From Phymatolithon calcareum (taxonomy: Eukaryota > Rhodophyta > Florideophyceae > Hapalidiales), in the NCBI GenBank assembly GCA_977006965.1, contig OZ345378.1:868001-932000 (forward strand): 64,000 bases of DNA, in the 5' to 3' direction. The position numbers and the translations under genes were made by a program. This document shows, piece by piece, positions 21,641 to 31,299 of the stretch; position 1 is the stretch's first letter, and each line of letters begins with the position of its first letter. Under the pieces are notes generated by a model. The model was given only the letters and a program-made list of their open reading frames with translations. It was not told the DNA's origin and made no database searches.

Positions 21641-22727
21641 GAGAATTATTTACAACAAAATCCAATCCCGCAGTCTTTCTTGTATAGACTAGTCTATACA
21701 AAACTGCGGGAATTGTCCGCAAAAATTGAAGCGGTATACGACTAGCTGCACGATGTGCTCCCGATCACCGGAGCGGTCACCTCGATGCGTCCTGTGCATT
21801 GTGCTGTACTAACGGATTGCATTGATTATCTTTTCCCTCGGGCGAAGAGTATAATCTGAGCCGCGACCATACCTCATCTAACCGTATTGCCCTACCTGCG
21901 TAGCGATCCAGCCTGCTGACAGTACGAAACTTGCACATACTCCCTTGCCGAGGTTCTCGGTATTGATACTCCGTCCCATATGTGTGAGAACTTCAAATCA
22001 CCCATTGGCAACTGGCAGAGAAAAGTATAGGTTTGGCGTCCCCATTGGGCCGAATTTCCTTCGACCGAATTCATCTTATCGTTTCATTTCACCTGCCGCT
22101 CGCAGCCCAGAAGTTTCGTAGCCTCGCATGTGTGACGCCCAGGCGTTTGTCCCACTCTTTCCAGTATGTCAGCTTGAGTTTAGCCGTAGCACAGACAGCA
22201 GCCTCCTTCAAGGATCAGCAGTGCGCGACACGCAGCGTGGTACGGAAGTGAGGTTTAACTGCTACATCGCATACGTTTCTAGCAAGAACTCTGGTATTTT
22301 TCTTGTCTAGGAATACGAGCGAGCAATATACACGTTTTAGTGTGGTATACCTTGTCCTCAAGTCTCCTCTATGACGGATAATCTTGGAATATACTGTAAT
22401 AGAGAAGCTGAGACGCAACTAAAGTCAACATATGCTAGAATACTATCCAGGATATCTGGAAGGCCAATCCCCTAGCAGGCTAGACCCCTACTCTTGGCGA
22501 GGTACAGTATGTTTTGTCAGAGACTAGGATGGAACTGGCTTCGATATTTGAGGGCGGTAAGATTTAAAAAATTAAGCTTCGACAGCAGCACGATTGGCAA
22601 AAGGGTACTGAAGAGAAGAACTGAAATGGAGAAATCGGAAGCAAGCACTGTGCACTGATTTTGAAACACGGCTGGCTGCGTGTGCTTCCAATGCAGCTCG
22701 AAAACACTTGGGGTAAGCATTATGATA

Positions 22728-23387
22728 CAGTAGTCCCTCTGTAAATGCAATCCGTGGAACTGCAAAACCTGCAATAGTGCAAGTGTACCAATCCACCGAA
22801 CGAGTTGCGCCTAAATTATAACCAAAAACGCTACCCTTGCAAACCTGCAAACTGCAAAGTTGGTGGAATTAACCCTTATTTTTCTTTTAATTTTTGAATG
22901 TCCCAAGCACCGTGTTGCAGAGAAATTCATCAATCCCGATCGGGATGACGGCACGAGCAAGCATGATCGAGAGTGTGCGCAGTGCGCAGAGTAGTTTCCA
23001 TTCTTGGCTAGTGTAAAGTACAAAGAACACCACATCTAGAGTATCCTATCGTAGTTGTAGTTGAGCGCAGCAGGGGCTCCTGCGATGTCGTCGCAGCGCC
23101 GTCGTCAAGCGGGCAAGTCGAGTGGGCGCATGACCAATTCACAAGCAATGTCTGTATCAGTGGCGATCACATTAAAGAGCAAGGCAGACGTCTGTTGCCG
23201 AAAGTGAACGCCAAGCTGCCAAGGGGTCTCAGCTGCGCTAGCCGGTATTTTAAAAAAATGACGACCGTAAAAATTTGAGTCAAAATTTTATTCAAATGAC
23301 TGTATGATAAACCTCCCCAACTTGCAAAACTCCATAACTGCAAAAGGATCTTTCCACCGTAGCGTTGCATTTACAGAGGGACTACTG
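22728..23387. mobile_element. pogo/Tigger-like non-autonomous DNA transposon with TA duplication
   Basis: A 660-bp element with terminal inverted repeats beginning CAGTAGTCCCTCTGTAAATG at both ends, flanked by TA (22726-22727 and 23388-23389). CAGTAGTCCC ends plus a TA target are typical of pogo-group Tc1/mariner elements. The right arm of the inverted duplication has the intact empty site (ATGATACGTAGC, reverse complement near 37516-37530), which fixes both ends exactly. No transposase ORF is seen. Confidence 0.88.
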
Positions 23388-24409
23388 TACGTAGCTGGTA
23401 GATTCTCGGACGGTCATCCTGCCAAAGTTCGCCATTGGGAACGTCGATTCAGCCAAGAGCGCTTCGAGAGCTTAATTTCCTAAGAACGGCTTGAGAGTCT
23501 AGGTCCAGGATGTCACCAAGGTTGATCCTGGTGTTGGTCTAATGAATTGTAGCAGCACGTCACGGATCAGGTGACTCTCAATCCCAAAGTCATGTCGAGA
23601 AATAGTTCTTGCTCACAGGCATGTCTTCGAACTCCCTTTGGGCATCTTGTACTGTAGGGACCATGAGGCCATAAGATGTGTGCCCTGGCGTCAGGGACAT
23701 GTGTGGACCTATGATTTGCAGTACAGTATAGGAAGAATGTGTATCCCAACACATCTCGCAGAGCTGCAAGCCTCGGTCGCTGCTCGTTCCCTCGGCATGC
23801 TTCGAAAGCAGAAAAAGCGCTTGTTTTTCAGCATGCTATTGTGCACCGCCTCACGCTTGTCTCAAATGCACGTCTTGATATGAGGATTATGTTCGTGCAC
23901 GAAAAATCACGTCATCTTCTTCTTCCCTGTCGTTTTGTGCTATGCGAGTTGTATCATATATTCTGCGAGAATGCGTTTTTTACAATGCCGAAAAAGCAAG
24001 GCTCTTTATTGGGTCCGAGAAACTGAAGAAATGCAGGGACAAAATCGATCTGTACTATCAGAGTCAAAGAACGAATCCGAATTCGATCTACCTGACTGCA
24101 AAATCTTGTTTCTTGCGTTCTACTCTATTAACCTACAGTATAAAAATACTTTCGCGTGTGTGTAAATGGCGATGAATCGTGGAACCACTACGTTTGCTCC
24201 GGGTGGAATCGAATCGTATTTCGATCTGCAGGCAGAGAAGGAATGTTTTCCCAATTAGCTAGCATGAGTAACGCTCTGCCGTAATCTAAGTAGAGGATAG
24301 TTGGCGATAAAGCACTGCTTTGTGAGCCTCTTTGGGGAGGGTCGATTCATCATCATCAAAAATGACGACGGGATCGTCGATATGGATTCCCTGACAAATA
24401 GAACTGGTT

Positions 24410-24802
24410 TTAGAGCTTACGTTGTCTCGATACAGCGCAATAATATTGATTGAAGATCAAAGAATTCTCCATGCCAATATTATGGGCATGGAGAATTCTT
24501 TGATCTTCAATCTGGCGATCGGGCTCACTCTGTAGACTATACTTGTCGTGCATTACTGTAGGCGCCTCATGACAGCGGAATATTTTCCTGTACGTCCAAT
24601 GCCCGCAGAGTTCGAAATTGATCACTATCCAGTGTGCACGCAAAAAGCTGGGCATGCCCAATCGACTGCAAATGTGTTCTCGTAGTGCTGTAATAAAGAA
24701 TTTTGCTGGATGAGGAAGAATACTGTATGCATATTCTTCCTCATCCAGCAAAATTCCTACACATGTGTACACTGCAGAGCTCAGTGTTTTCCTGCGCCAC
24801 AA
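24410..24802 (-). pseudogene. Unknown ORF of the duplication, left copy, disrupted by a palindrome
   Basis: Runs parallel to the 158-residue ORF at 36122-36598 in the right arm (both start MWRRKTLSSAVY). The first 100 or so residues are nearly identical. The left copy then diverges at a 65-bp palindrome (24448-24512) and ends early. No domain was recognised; it may be a relic of an element's protein. Confidence 0.45.
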
Positions 24803-24973
24803 AATATTGAATTTTTAGAGAGAAAACCTAAAGGTTTCTCTCTAAAATTTAATATTCTAAATTTAAAATTTTTAATTTAATTTCTCGTCGGAAGTCTTGC
24901 TTCTATGTTCCCCAATTGGCCAGTTCGTACACATCTTACGGAACTAATTTTATGACCTAATCGGCATGTCCCA

Positions 24974-25336
24974 TCAATGGAGTCGCATCTCCCAACAGCA
25001 GACAAAAAAGCCTTGAAGGCTTTCTATTTCCTGTCCCAATAATCTGTTACGTAGAACTACGCTTGCGTACGCAACAAGAATTCTACAGAGACTCGAAAAT
25101 GCAGCCAGCGGATTCCCATAGATGAATTCCGGCTTGCTATGGATACTCTTTGTAAACTTTACCACACGGATGTTTTCAAACAATCCAACAAGATCGTGCA
25201 AACGCCGGACGCAGTCTGATTCAGAATCATTCTGGAATAGAGGGTCGATGATCTGCCCTCTATTCCATGCCTGGGAGGCCCCATTCTCGCCCTGACAGTT
25301 AATCGGCTTTAGAATGAGTCTTGAAATGCGGGACAA
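24974..25336 (-). CDS. Unknown conserved ORF of the duplication, left copy
   Basis: A 120-residue ORF whose C-terminal 75 residues (HDLVGLFE...VCCWE) are also open in the right arm at 35723-35950. A 35-bp palindrome (25233-25267) sits inside it and is shared with the right arm. No domain was recognised; coding status is uncertain. Confidence 0.3.
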   Translation of the reverse strand: MSRISRLILKPINCQGENGASQAWNRGQIIDPLFQNDSESDCVRRLHDLVGLFENIRVVKFTKSIHSKPEFIYGNPLAAFSSLCRILVAYASVVLRNRLLGQEIESLQGFFVCCWEMRLH

Positions 25337-25454
25337 GATCTTCCTTGGCGCTCGATGTGCAGCTCGGAGCTAATTTTCGACGAGTTACGACCCCAAAAAA
25401 ATCATTTGTGGCTCTCTAGGTAAACACCGGTGCGAAACTGACCTGCTTCGACGC

Positions 25455-25475
25455 CGTGTACCGCTATATAACCGA
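25455..25475 (+). promoter_or_regulatory. TATA box of the secreted-protein gene
   Basis: CTATATAA about 95 bp upstream of the ATG at 25559. The right-arm copy keeps a TATATAG version at the equivalent position (about 35490). The spacing suits a core promoter. Confidence 0.5.
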
Positions 25476-25558
25476 ACGAAGCCTGCCACCTCCACTGTGC
25501 AACCATCACCTCATCCAACAGACAGCATCCCCATCGCACAACCATTTCTCAGCACACA

Positions 25559-26029
25559 ATGAACACAAAGATCGTAATCATATTCTTGGCCTTGCTCACT
25601 CTCGTGGCCGCACAAGAATGTTACCCGAAACGTGAAGCGCGCAAGGTGGTTCGTGACTGGAAGAAGAACGCGCCCAATTTCGACATCAGCAAGAAGATCA
25701 TTCGCTGTGTGGTTCGAAAGGTGCGCCCGCAGTTCAAACTGAAGTGCATCAACGAGGCAGAGTTCAACAAGGTGTTCGGCACCGCGCTGCCGCAGTGCTT
25801 CCAGGAGATCGAGCAAGGAGACTGTTTGCTTCTTAATGAGGCCCTGGAGTTCTTCGAGGACTTTGTCGCCAACGCTCCCACGCCGATCACGCCGGAAGTG
25901 AAAGCTTGCGTGCGTGAGATCGTCGTTGCGCTGCCGTACGGCCGCAAGGAACCGTGTACAGATACTTTCGAACTAATTCGCGAACTCAATATCGGCCTCT
26001 TTGAGACGTGTGTCAACGGATCGACTTGA
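25559..26029 (+). CDS. Small Cys-containing secreted protein, function unknown (intact copy)
   Basis: A 156-residue single-exon protein with a clear signal peptide (MNTKIVIIFLALLTLVAAQ), then a mature domain of about 137 residues with seven spaced cysteines and many Lys/Arg/Glu residues. It is expected to be secreted. I recognise no family. It lies in the left arm of the inverted duplication. Its twin at 34932-35402 is nearly identical but has a stop codon at residue 85. It is the most gene-like sequence in the repeat island: strong start, TATA box, and a coding sequence kept open in this copy. Confidence 0.7.
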   Translation: MNTKIVIIFLALLTLVAAQECYPKREARKVVRDWKKNAPNFDISKKIIRCVVRKVRPQFKLKCINEAEFNKVFGTALPQCFQEIEQGDCLLLNEALEFFEDFVANAPTPITPEVKACVREIVVALPYGRKEPCTDTFELIRELNIGLFETCVNGST

Positions 26030-26298
26030 GAACGAGGTTGTCCGTATTGCGCTCCGCGTGCGCGTATCCCTGCCGCTTGATGGCGGCAGATATTGACATC
26101 AATTTATTTCCTTTAGGGATAATGGAAAGAGGTAATATTTCTTTCCAAAATCCGTGTTCCTTTCACTCAAAAGAATAAACCAAATTGTTCGCAACATTAG
26201 TGTTACGCTGTCCAATGGTATACAGTTCTTCCCCAGCGACTTCGAGCTGTGTCGCCTTTCTTCTTGTACGAGTTTCGAAGGAATGCCGGTCACTCCCA

Positions 26299-26524
26299 GC
26301 GACATAGGGGATAAGGTCATTTTCAAGAACTGGTTCATATCGACATTGTTCCTTCGCTTTGCGCACCGCCCCTCACGCGCTGAATTCTCGAATTGATGTC
26401 AGACAGGGAAATGGTCTTCATGTATCCAGCGTTTTTAGGCATCAACGCGTACGGGGCGGCGCAAAGCGTAGGAACAATGTCTATATAAACCAGTTCTTGA
26501 AAATGACCTTGTCCCCTATGTCGC
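26299..26524. mobile_element. Foldback/MITE-like element at the inner end of the left arm
   Basis: About 80-bp inverted repeats (26299-26377 and about 26445-26524, starting GCGACATAGGGG) surround a roughly 65-bp centre. The flanks share CCAG on each side, a possible 4-bp target duplication. There is no ORF. The left repeat starts exactly where homology between the two large arms stops. Confidence 0.7.
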
Positions 26525-27450
26525 CAGGGTTTTCGTCCGCTAGAACGTTTAGATAAACAGATATCAAGTGCCGGAGAGTACCACGTGTTTTCGCATGCTC
26601 GTCCATGACGGCAATCATCATGTTGCGATTACGAATCTTCGTGGCGGTTACAGTATCTGCTGACGCCTGCATTCGCGCAGATATTCGAATATCTGTGGGA
26701 ATGCAGGTTACAGCCTGTAGCCACCGTCGCGCTTATGTCGCGATGGGATTTCGGGATGTAGCGAATCGTCGCAAATTTTTAGAGTTCCTAGTTTGCGGCG
26801 ACGGTTCGCCGTGTCTTCTTCGACGACCCTTGTGTATTGTCGTCATCGCCGTCGCCGGCAGGCGTACCGACGACATCCATCCCCGGTAACAAGTACGAAA
26901 ATTTGGTTTTTTCGTGGTAGGTTCGGTCGTAGAGTGGTTGACTGTGCCGACGGTAGTTAAAGTATTCACGTGGACTCAATGAAGAGGGTACCAACAACTC
27001 AACCAACGAGTCATCCATCACGGATGGTAAGGACTCTCATGGTTGATGCATTGTACTCCATCGCAATTTTCTGCGCGTCATACACACACAGTGAGACATT
27101 TGCCGCTGGTGACTGTACCGGGAGACATCACTGTTGCGAACACGTTTCGCCGTACTGTACCACAAAGAGCTTCGAGACCACTTGGTGGTCGCACTCTTTT
27201 CATCATCATGATTGCGCTATCCTAATGGCCCGTGTAGCATGGCTATGATCACGATGGTCGAGATGAAGTATTGATGTTCATTCGTTCATGTGTTTTCACC
27301 GTTCGCGTTGACCTTAGCAAAGTTTGCGGTTCCGGTGTCTCTATACAAACGAATGCTACTATGTCCACGGATTCAAAAATGTCTCGTGTTGCGGGGTACG
27401 GTGATCCAGTGCGACACGGATGGATGAAAATGGGATAACTCTATGAGACT
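26525..27450. other. Non-coding or decayed sequence
   Basis: No supported gene. It holds a near-perfect palindrome at 26666-26707. A minus-strand stretch (26788-27021) with a basic tail could be a decayed element protein, but I could not name a family. Confidence 0.35.
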
Positions 27451-27570
27451 AGATTGGTTAGCTCTGCAGGCCACCACACGTGGCATGACGGTTTAGCTTG
27501 CCCATGCTATCTGAGTAGGCCAAAGGGGTGCGCTGCTATCCCCTCTAAGTCGAGGAGTGTGCGATTACAT

Positions 27571-28468
27571 ATGCCCGACAATAGCTTCCGCTTTGAAACG
27601 GAGATGGACGTCCTCTTGGCCTACGACGACGGAGACGAGCATGCCTACTCAACGATCCCGACCACCTCGAAACAATGCGTTATCGTGTGCGACGAAGATG
27701 GTGACACAATCGACATGTATCGTACCATCCCATTCCCGGTCGGCGGAGCTGGGATTCTGATTTTGCGAGGCGAAGAAACTGTTGTGGAAGAAGCGCTGGC
27801 CGTTGGGGCTGTCGGCTCTTCATTTGACGCGGAGGCATTTGCCGCCGTACATGCCTTCCAAGCAATGTCAACCCTACAGCTTTCCCGCAGCAGCACTATC
27901 AGATGGTTCACTGACAGCCGTAGCTACATAGACGCGCTCAACGGGCAACCGCGGATGTTTGGTGACATGGTCCGAAATCTATGTAACCTTATGGAACGGA
28001 TATTTTCAGACGAGATTCAGATAGAGTATGTTTGGATACCCAGTCACTGCGGTGTCGCGAAGAATGAGGCTGCTGATGAACTTGCGCAGTTTGGAAGCGG
28101 CACGATCCATCATCAAGCCGCCCTGTAGAAGCAAACCAGTGACCCTTCCTACGCTTCCGAAAGATCTGCACATCTCGCAGAGACGTGCAGAGGTGGTACT
28201 GCACCAGCTGATAGTGAACTGCAGCCCTATTATGGCAAGCTTTCACCATGGACACAGCGAGCATAAACCGCTTCTCTACGACCCAGTATGCAAGATGTGC
28301 CCGTATGGCGTCAAGGAGACAGTGGAGCACCTCATCCTACACTGTTCTGGGAGGACTGCCTCTCGACGACAATTCATCGGAAGAGTGCGAGACAAAACGG
28401 TAGAAAATCTTTGCAGGGAGAGACCCGTAGAGATACTCCAATATTTGAACAATGAAAACGTACTCTAG
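27571..28468 (+). pseudogene. RNase H and C-terminal zinc segment of a non-LTR retroelement (copy 1)
   Basis: The first frame (27571-28128) shows the RNase H acids: Glu in FDAEAFAAV, Asp in RWFTDSRSYIDAL, and His/Asp in WIPSHCGVAKNEAADELA. A frameshift near 28080-28110 moves to a second frame ending at 28468 with CKMCPYGVKETVEHLILHC, the Cys/His segment typical of the end of LINE ORF2 proteins. No reverse transcriptase precedes it here, so this is a 5'-truncated or rearranged copy. A purine-rich stretch follows at 28492-28530. Confidence 0.75.
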
Positions 28469-28534
28469 GGTTAGTTCTGGCGTTAATTAACACATTCTGC
28501 ATTAAAGAAAGAGAGAAAGAAACGGAGATCGCGC

Positions 28535-29375
28535 AGCGACTCAGTCGTGCTGCAGAACGAGTGACACTTTCCAAAATATTTGTCCAGACGCCCGAAACCT
28601 GTTCAGGCTCAAGTCTTTCGACTGCCCCGCGAAAATAATGTTAAGAGGCGAAGAGCAAACACCGCATACTACAAGCAGTCTCACGTTATTTGTTAGTCCA
28701 ACCGGATTGGCGCTTCACCTTTAAAGCACCCTCTTATTGTGCGAAGCGCATATTGTCCCGCAGAAATTAACGTTAACGTTTACTGGTCTCATTTATTTAA
28801 CCCATTTTCTCGCATTCGTGTCGCGGATGTTCACGGCACTTCCCAACACGAGACAAATCTGGAATAGGTCGCAGCCTATTCTACACTGTCTCGTGTTCTT
28901 CCATTTAAGATGGAACCTAGGAGTATGGGACTGACCATTCTCGCCGACGATGGCGTTTTTCGCAGAAATAGCTCCTAGGAACAGCTGCACGCATGCTCAG
29001 TACGGGGCACGTGATTAAAAAGAAATGCATTTACTTATTCAATGCAAGTCTATGTCAGCCTTCCGCTTATCAGTATACTGGAACGATGTCAGTTCAATAG
29101 ACCATCATGCAGAGTAATTCAAGTATGCAGCAACTTGGAAAGGTCCATTTTTTCGAGGGGAAAGTTTCCCACTGTATTCTATGTTTCTATTACACCAATT
29201 TTGAAAAACTCAATGGCCTTGGAAAGGCGACAAGGAACGCTTCTCCCGAGTTTTTCGGTGGGCATTTAACCATCATCTGCTTATAACTTTCAATTTTTAA
29301 AAAAATAAGACGAGCATTTAATCCTCTTCTTCTTCGTCTACTAGTTTCTAGTTTACTAACCACCTCAATTGAGTG
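28535..29375. other. Spacer without a supported gene
   Basis: Only short conflicting ORFs. It contains a palindrome at 28845-28896 (AACACGAGACA...TGTCTCGTGTT with an inner GAATAGG/CCTATTC stem). Confidence 0.35.
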
Positions 29376-31257
29376 TAAATCCCTCAATTGAGGGATGATT
29401 TAAAAGCTCGAAAAAATCTATAAAACGAAGGCAAAACAGCTCGCTCACGCCAGAGTCGTAAAGCCGGACTTGTCTTCTGTGCGAGGAGTAGCGCAACTAC
29501 TACCTGCAAATCACATCGTGCTGAACAAAAATGTGCTGTCTACTCTTAAGAAGCTGGCCTGCTGTGCTGCAAGAAAAAGGCTCCCGTCTACGGGTCGGTG
29601 CAGCCAAACATGCCAAGGAAACGAAGGCGCTTACTCGAGAAGAATGTTGTAGACTATAGGCAGCCATTTACAAGTCAATAAATGTGATTGGTACGGCTCA
29701 GGATGTAATTGAAGAGAAGATCGGTGGTCTCGTAAGCACGTCACGGTGCGTAAAATGGGTCCTAATTCAGCACCCAGTGAAGAAGATTAAGATTGCGACC
29801 GTCAAGATTGTTAGCCTCAATTCATAAAAACCTGATGATGGTGCTTCAGCCCGTTTGGCACCTTGGACCAAGCCCACACTGGAAAAGTTTAGCATTGCCA
29901 AATCCTGCTTACAGTACTCGTCTTCGCCAACCTTCATCAGAAAACGCCAATTTTCCTGCTCCATTCGCAACGAAAAACCAACCAAGCTGCAACGCAGTCC
30001 TCAGAAGCACTAGGCGCCTTTTGGGGGCTCTCTTCGCTACGCTCTCTAAGATTTTTGCGATGTTTTCGAACAGCCCCTCATTGTTCACGAACTTGATTAC
30101 TTCGACCCGTTTCTCAATGCATATTTCCTCCACCGTTTTGGTGACAACTTTAACAATAGTCTGGCGCCTTGATACATTCCGTCCACTACAGCGTAGGAGT
30201 AGATGCTCCAGGGTCTCCTTGATTCTCACAGAGCATGTCTTGCATATAGGGTCATAGTAAACGGGAACATCTTGAAAAACTGTTACCAACGAGCAACATA
30301 GTGCGGTAAGTTGATTGAGAGTAGTGTCAGCGCGCTTGTGGCTTATAATGAGCTCTGGGGGTAACAACTGCATACTCCTAAGCTTTGTCGACAGGTGTCG
30401 ACTGACAATCGACGGCGCAGATTCTATGGTTAAGGCTATATTTTGATGCATCACCAGACTTGACTCCGTAATGCCTTTTCGAGCAAGGACGTCCGTTTTT
30501 TCGTTCACAGCGAGCCCACAGCAGCTTGGGATCCAAATTGCTTCGAAAGTGATCAAGTCATCAATCAGCCTTCCCATAGTATCCGACAGCTTGTCATCTC
30601 CCCATACATCCATCGTTGCCCGGTCAGTGCATCGAAGACGCTTCTTCTGTCTGCAAACCAGCGAATGTGGTGTACGTATGGGATTCGCAAGTGTTCTATC
30701 TCCTCAAAAGTTCAGACCGCCGAGAATATTTCGGCGTCGGACGACGAACCCACTGCTCCAATGGTCGCTTCGTGTGAACACATTACGGCACCTTTCTTGG
30801 TTGATAACTCGTTTCTAATCTCTGAAGGTCATCCAGAGTCTCAGCAGCGCGTGATGCAGCAAAGATAACATGAAGTACTGATCCAGCAATTCATCTATAC
30901 TGCATTTAAATCCAGTGCTACCCGTCAACATTCATTCAATTTACGTTAGAGAGCGGTGTTCGAACCCGCTTCATTCCCACCAAGAAGAAAAGGAAGAATT
31001 CGAATACCATGACGACTACTTTTGCGGCGCAAATCAACCGCAAAATTTGCAAAGTGAGGAAAATGACTGCCATATGTTCATCATGTAGCAAGCTTTATGG
31101 TGCCGAAACATGCATCTGCCGCATTCATTTGGTTGAGACTGTTTCACGAAGCGCGTTGTTGTTATCCATAAGCTTAACGATGTCGAAGAGCTTGATATTG
31201 GAGAGCTTTCGTTTGCAAAAAATTGTATGAATCTCATACCCTCAATTGAGGGAAAAT
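29376..31257 (-). mobile_element. RNase H-bearing retroelement relic, copy E1
   Basis: A minus-strand element bounded on each side by CCTCAATTGAGG-type palindromes (about 29385 and 31245). An internal open frame at 29909-30613 continues a decayed RNase H domain: remnants of RWFADRRSVFDALTGQ upstream, WIPSCCGLAVNEKTDVLA with His changed to Cys, then CKTCSVRIKETLEHLLLRC. It is the same family as the 27.5-kb copy. Its outer regions (29396-29930 and 30850-31250) repeat in the same order and orientation in E2 at 31329-31870 and 33960-34420. Confidence 0.65.
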
Positions 31258-31299
31258 TTCAGTAAACTAGACACTAGTGTCTATGTGCCGAACGTCCTC

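Larger units (their letters stand above)
21709..26299. repeat. Left arm of a large inverted duplication
   Basis: This segment reappears in reverse complement at about 34661-39290. Matching landmarks include GAAGCGGTATACGACT at 21730 and its complement near 39250, the Cys-rich secreted-protein gene, the palindromic ORF region at 24.4-24.8 kb, and the block at 21840-22400. Within the secreted-protein gene the two arms differ at only a handful of the first 250 bases. The left arm carries a pogo-like element that the right arm lacks. Confidence 0.9.

Noticed and set aside
26788-27021. Minus-strand peptide that might be the end of a transposase.
   Set aside because: No catalytic motif and stops directly upstream; I could not name a family without a search.
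30955-30990. GTGTTCGAACCCGC resembling a tRNA T-arm.
   Set aside because: The stem has a mismatch, no D-arm, anticodon arm or acceptor stem can be placed around it, and it lies in a repeat shared with about 34110 where the motif has changed.
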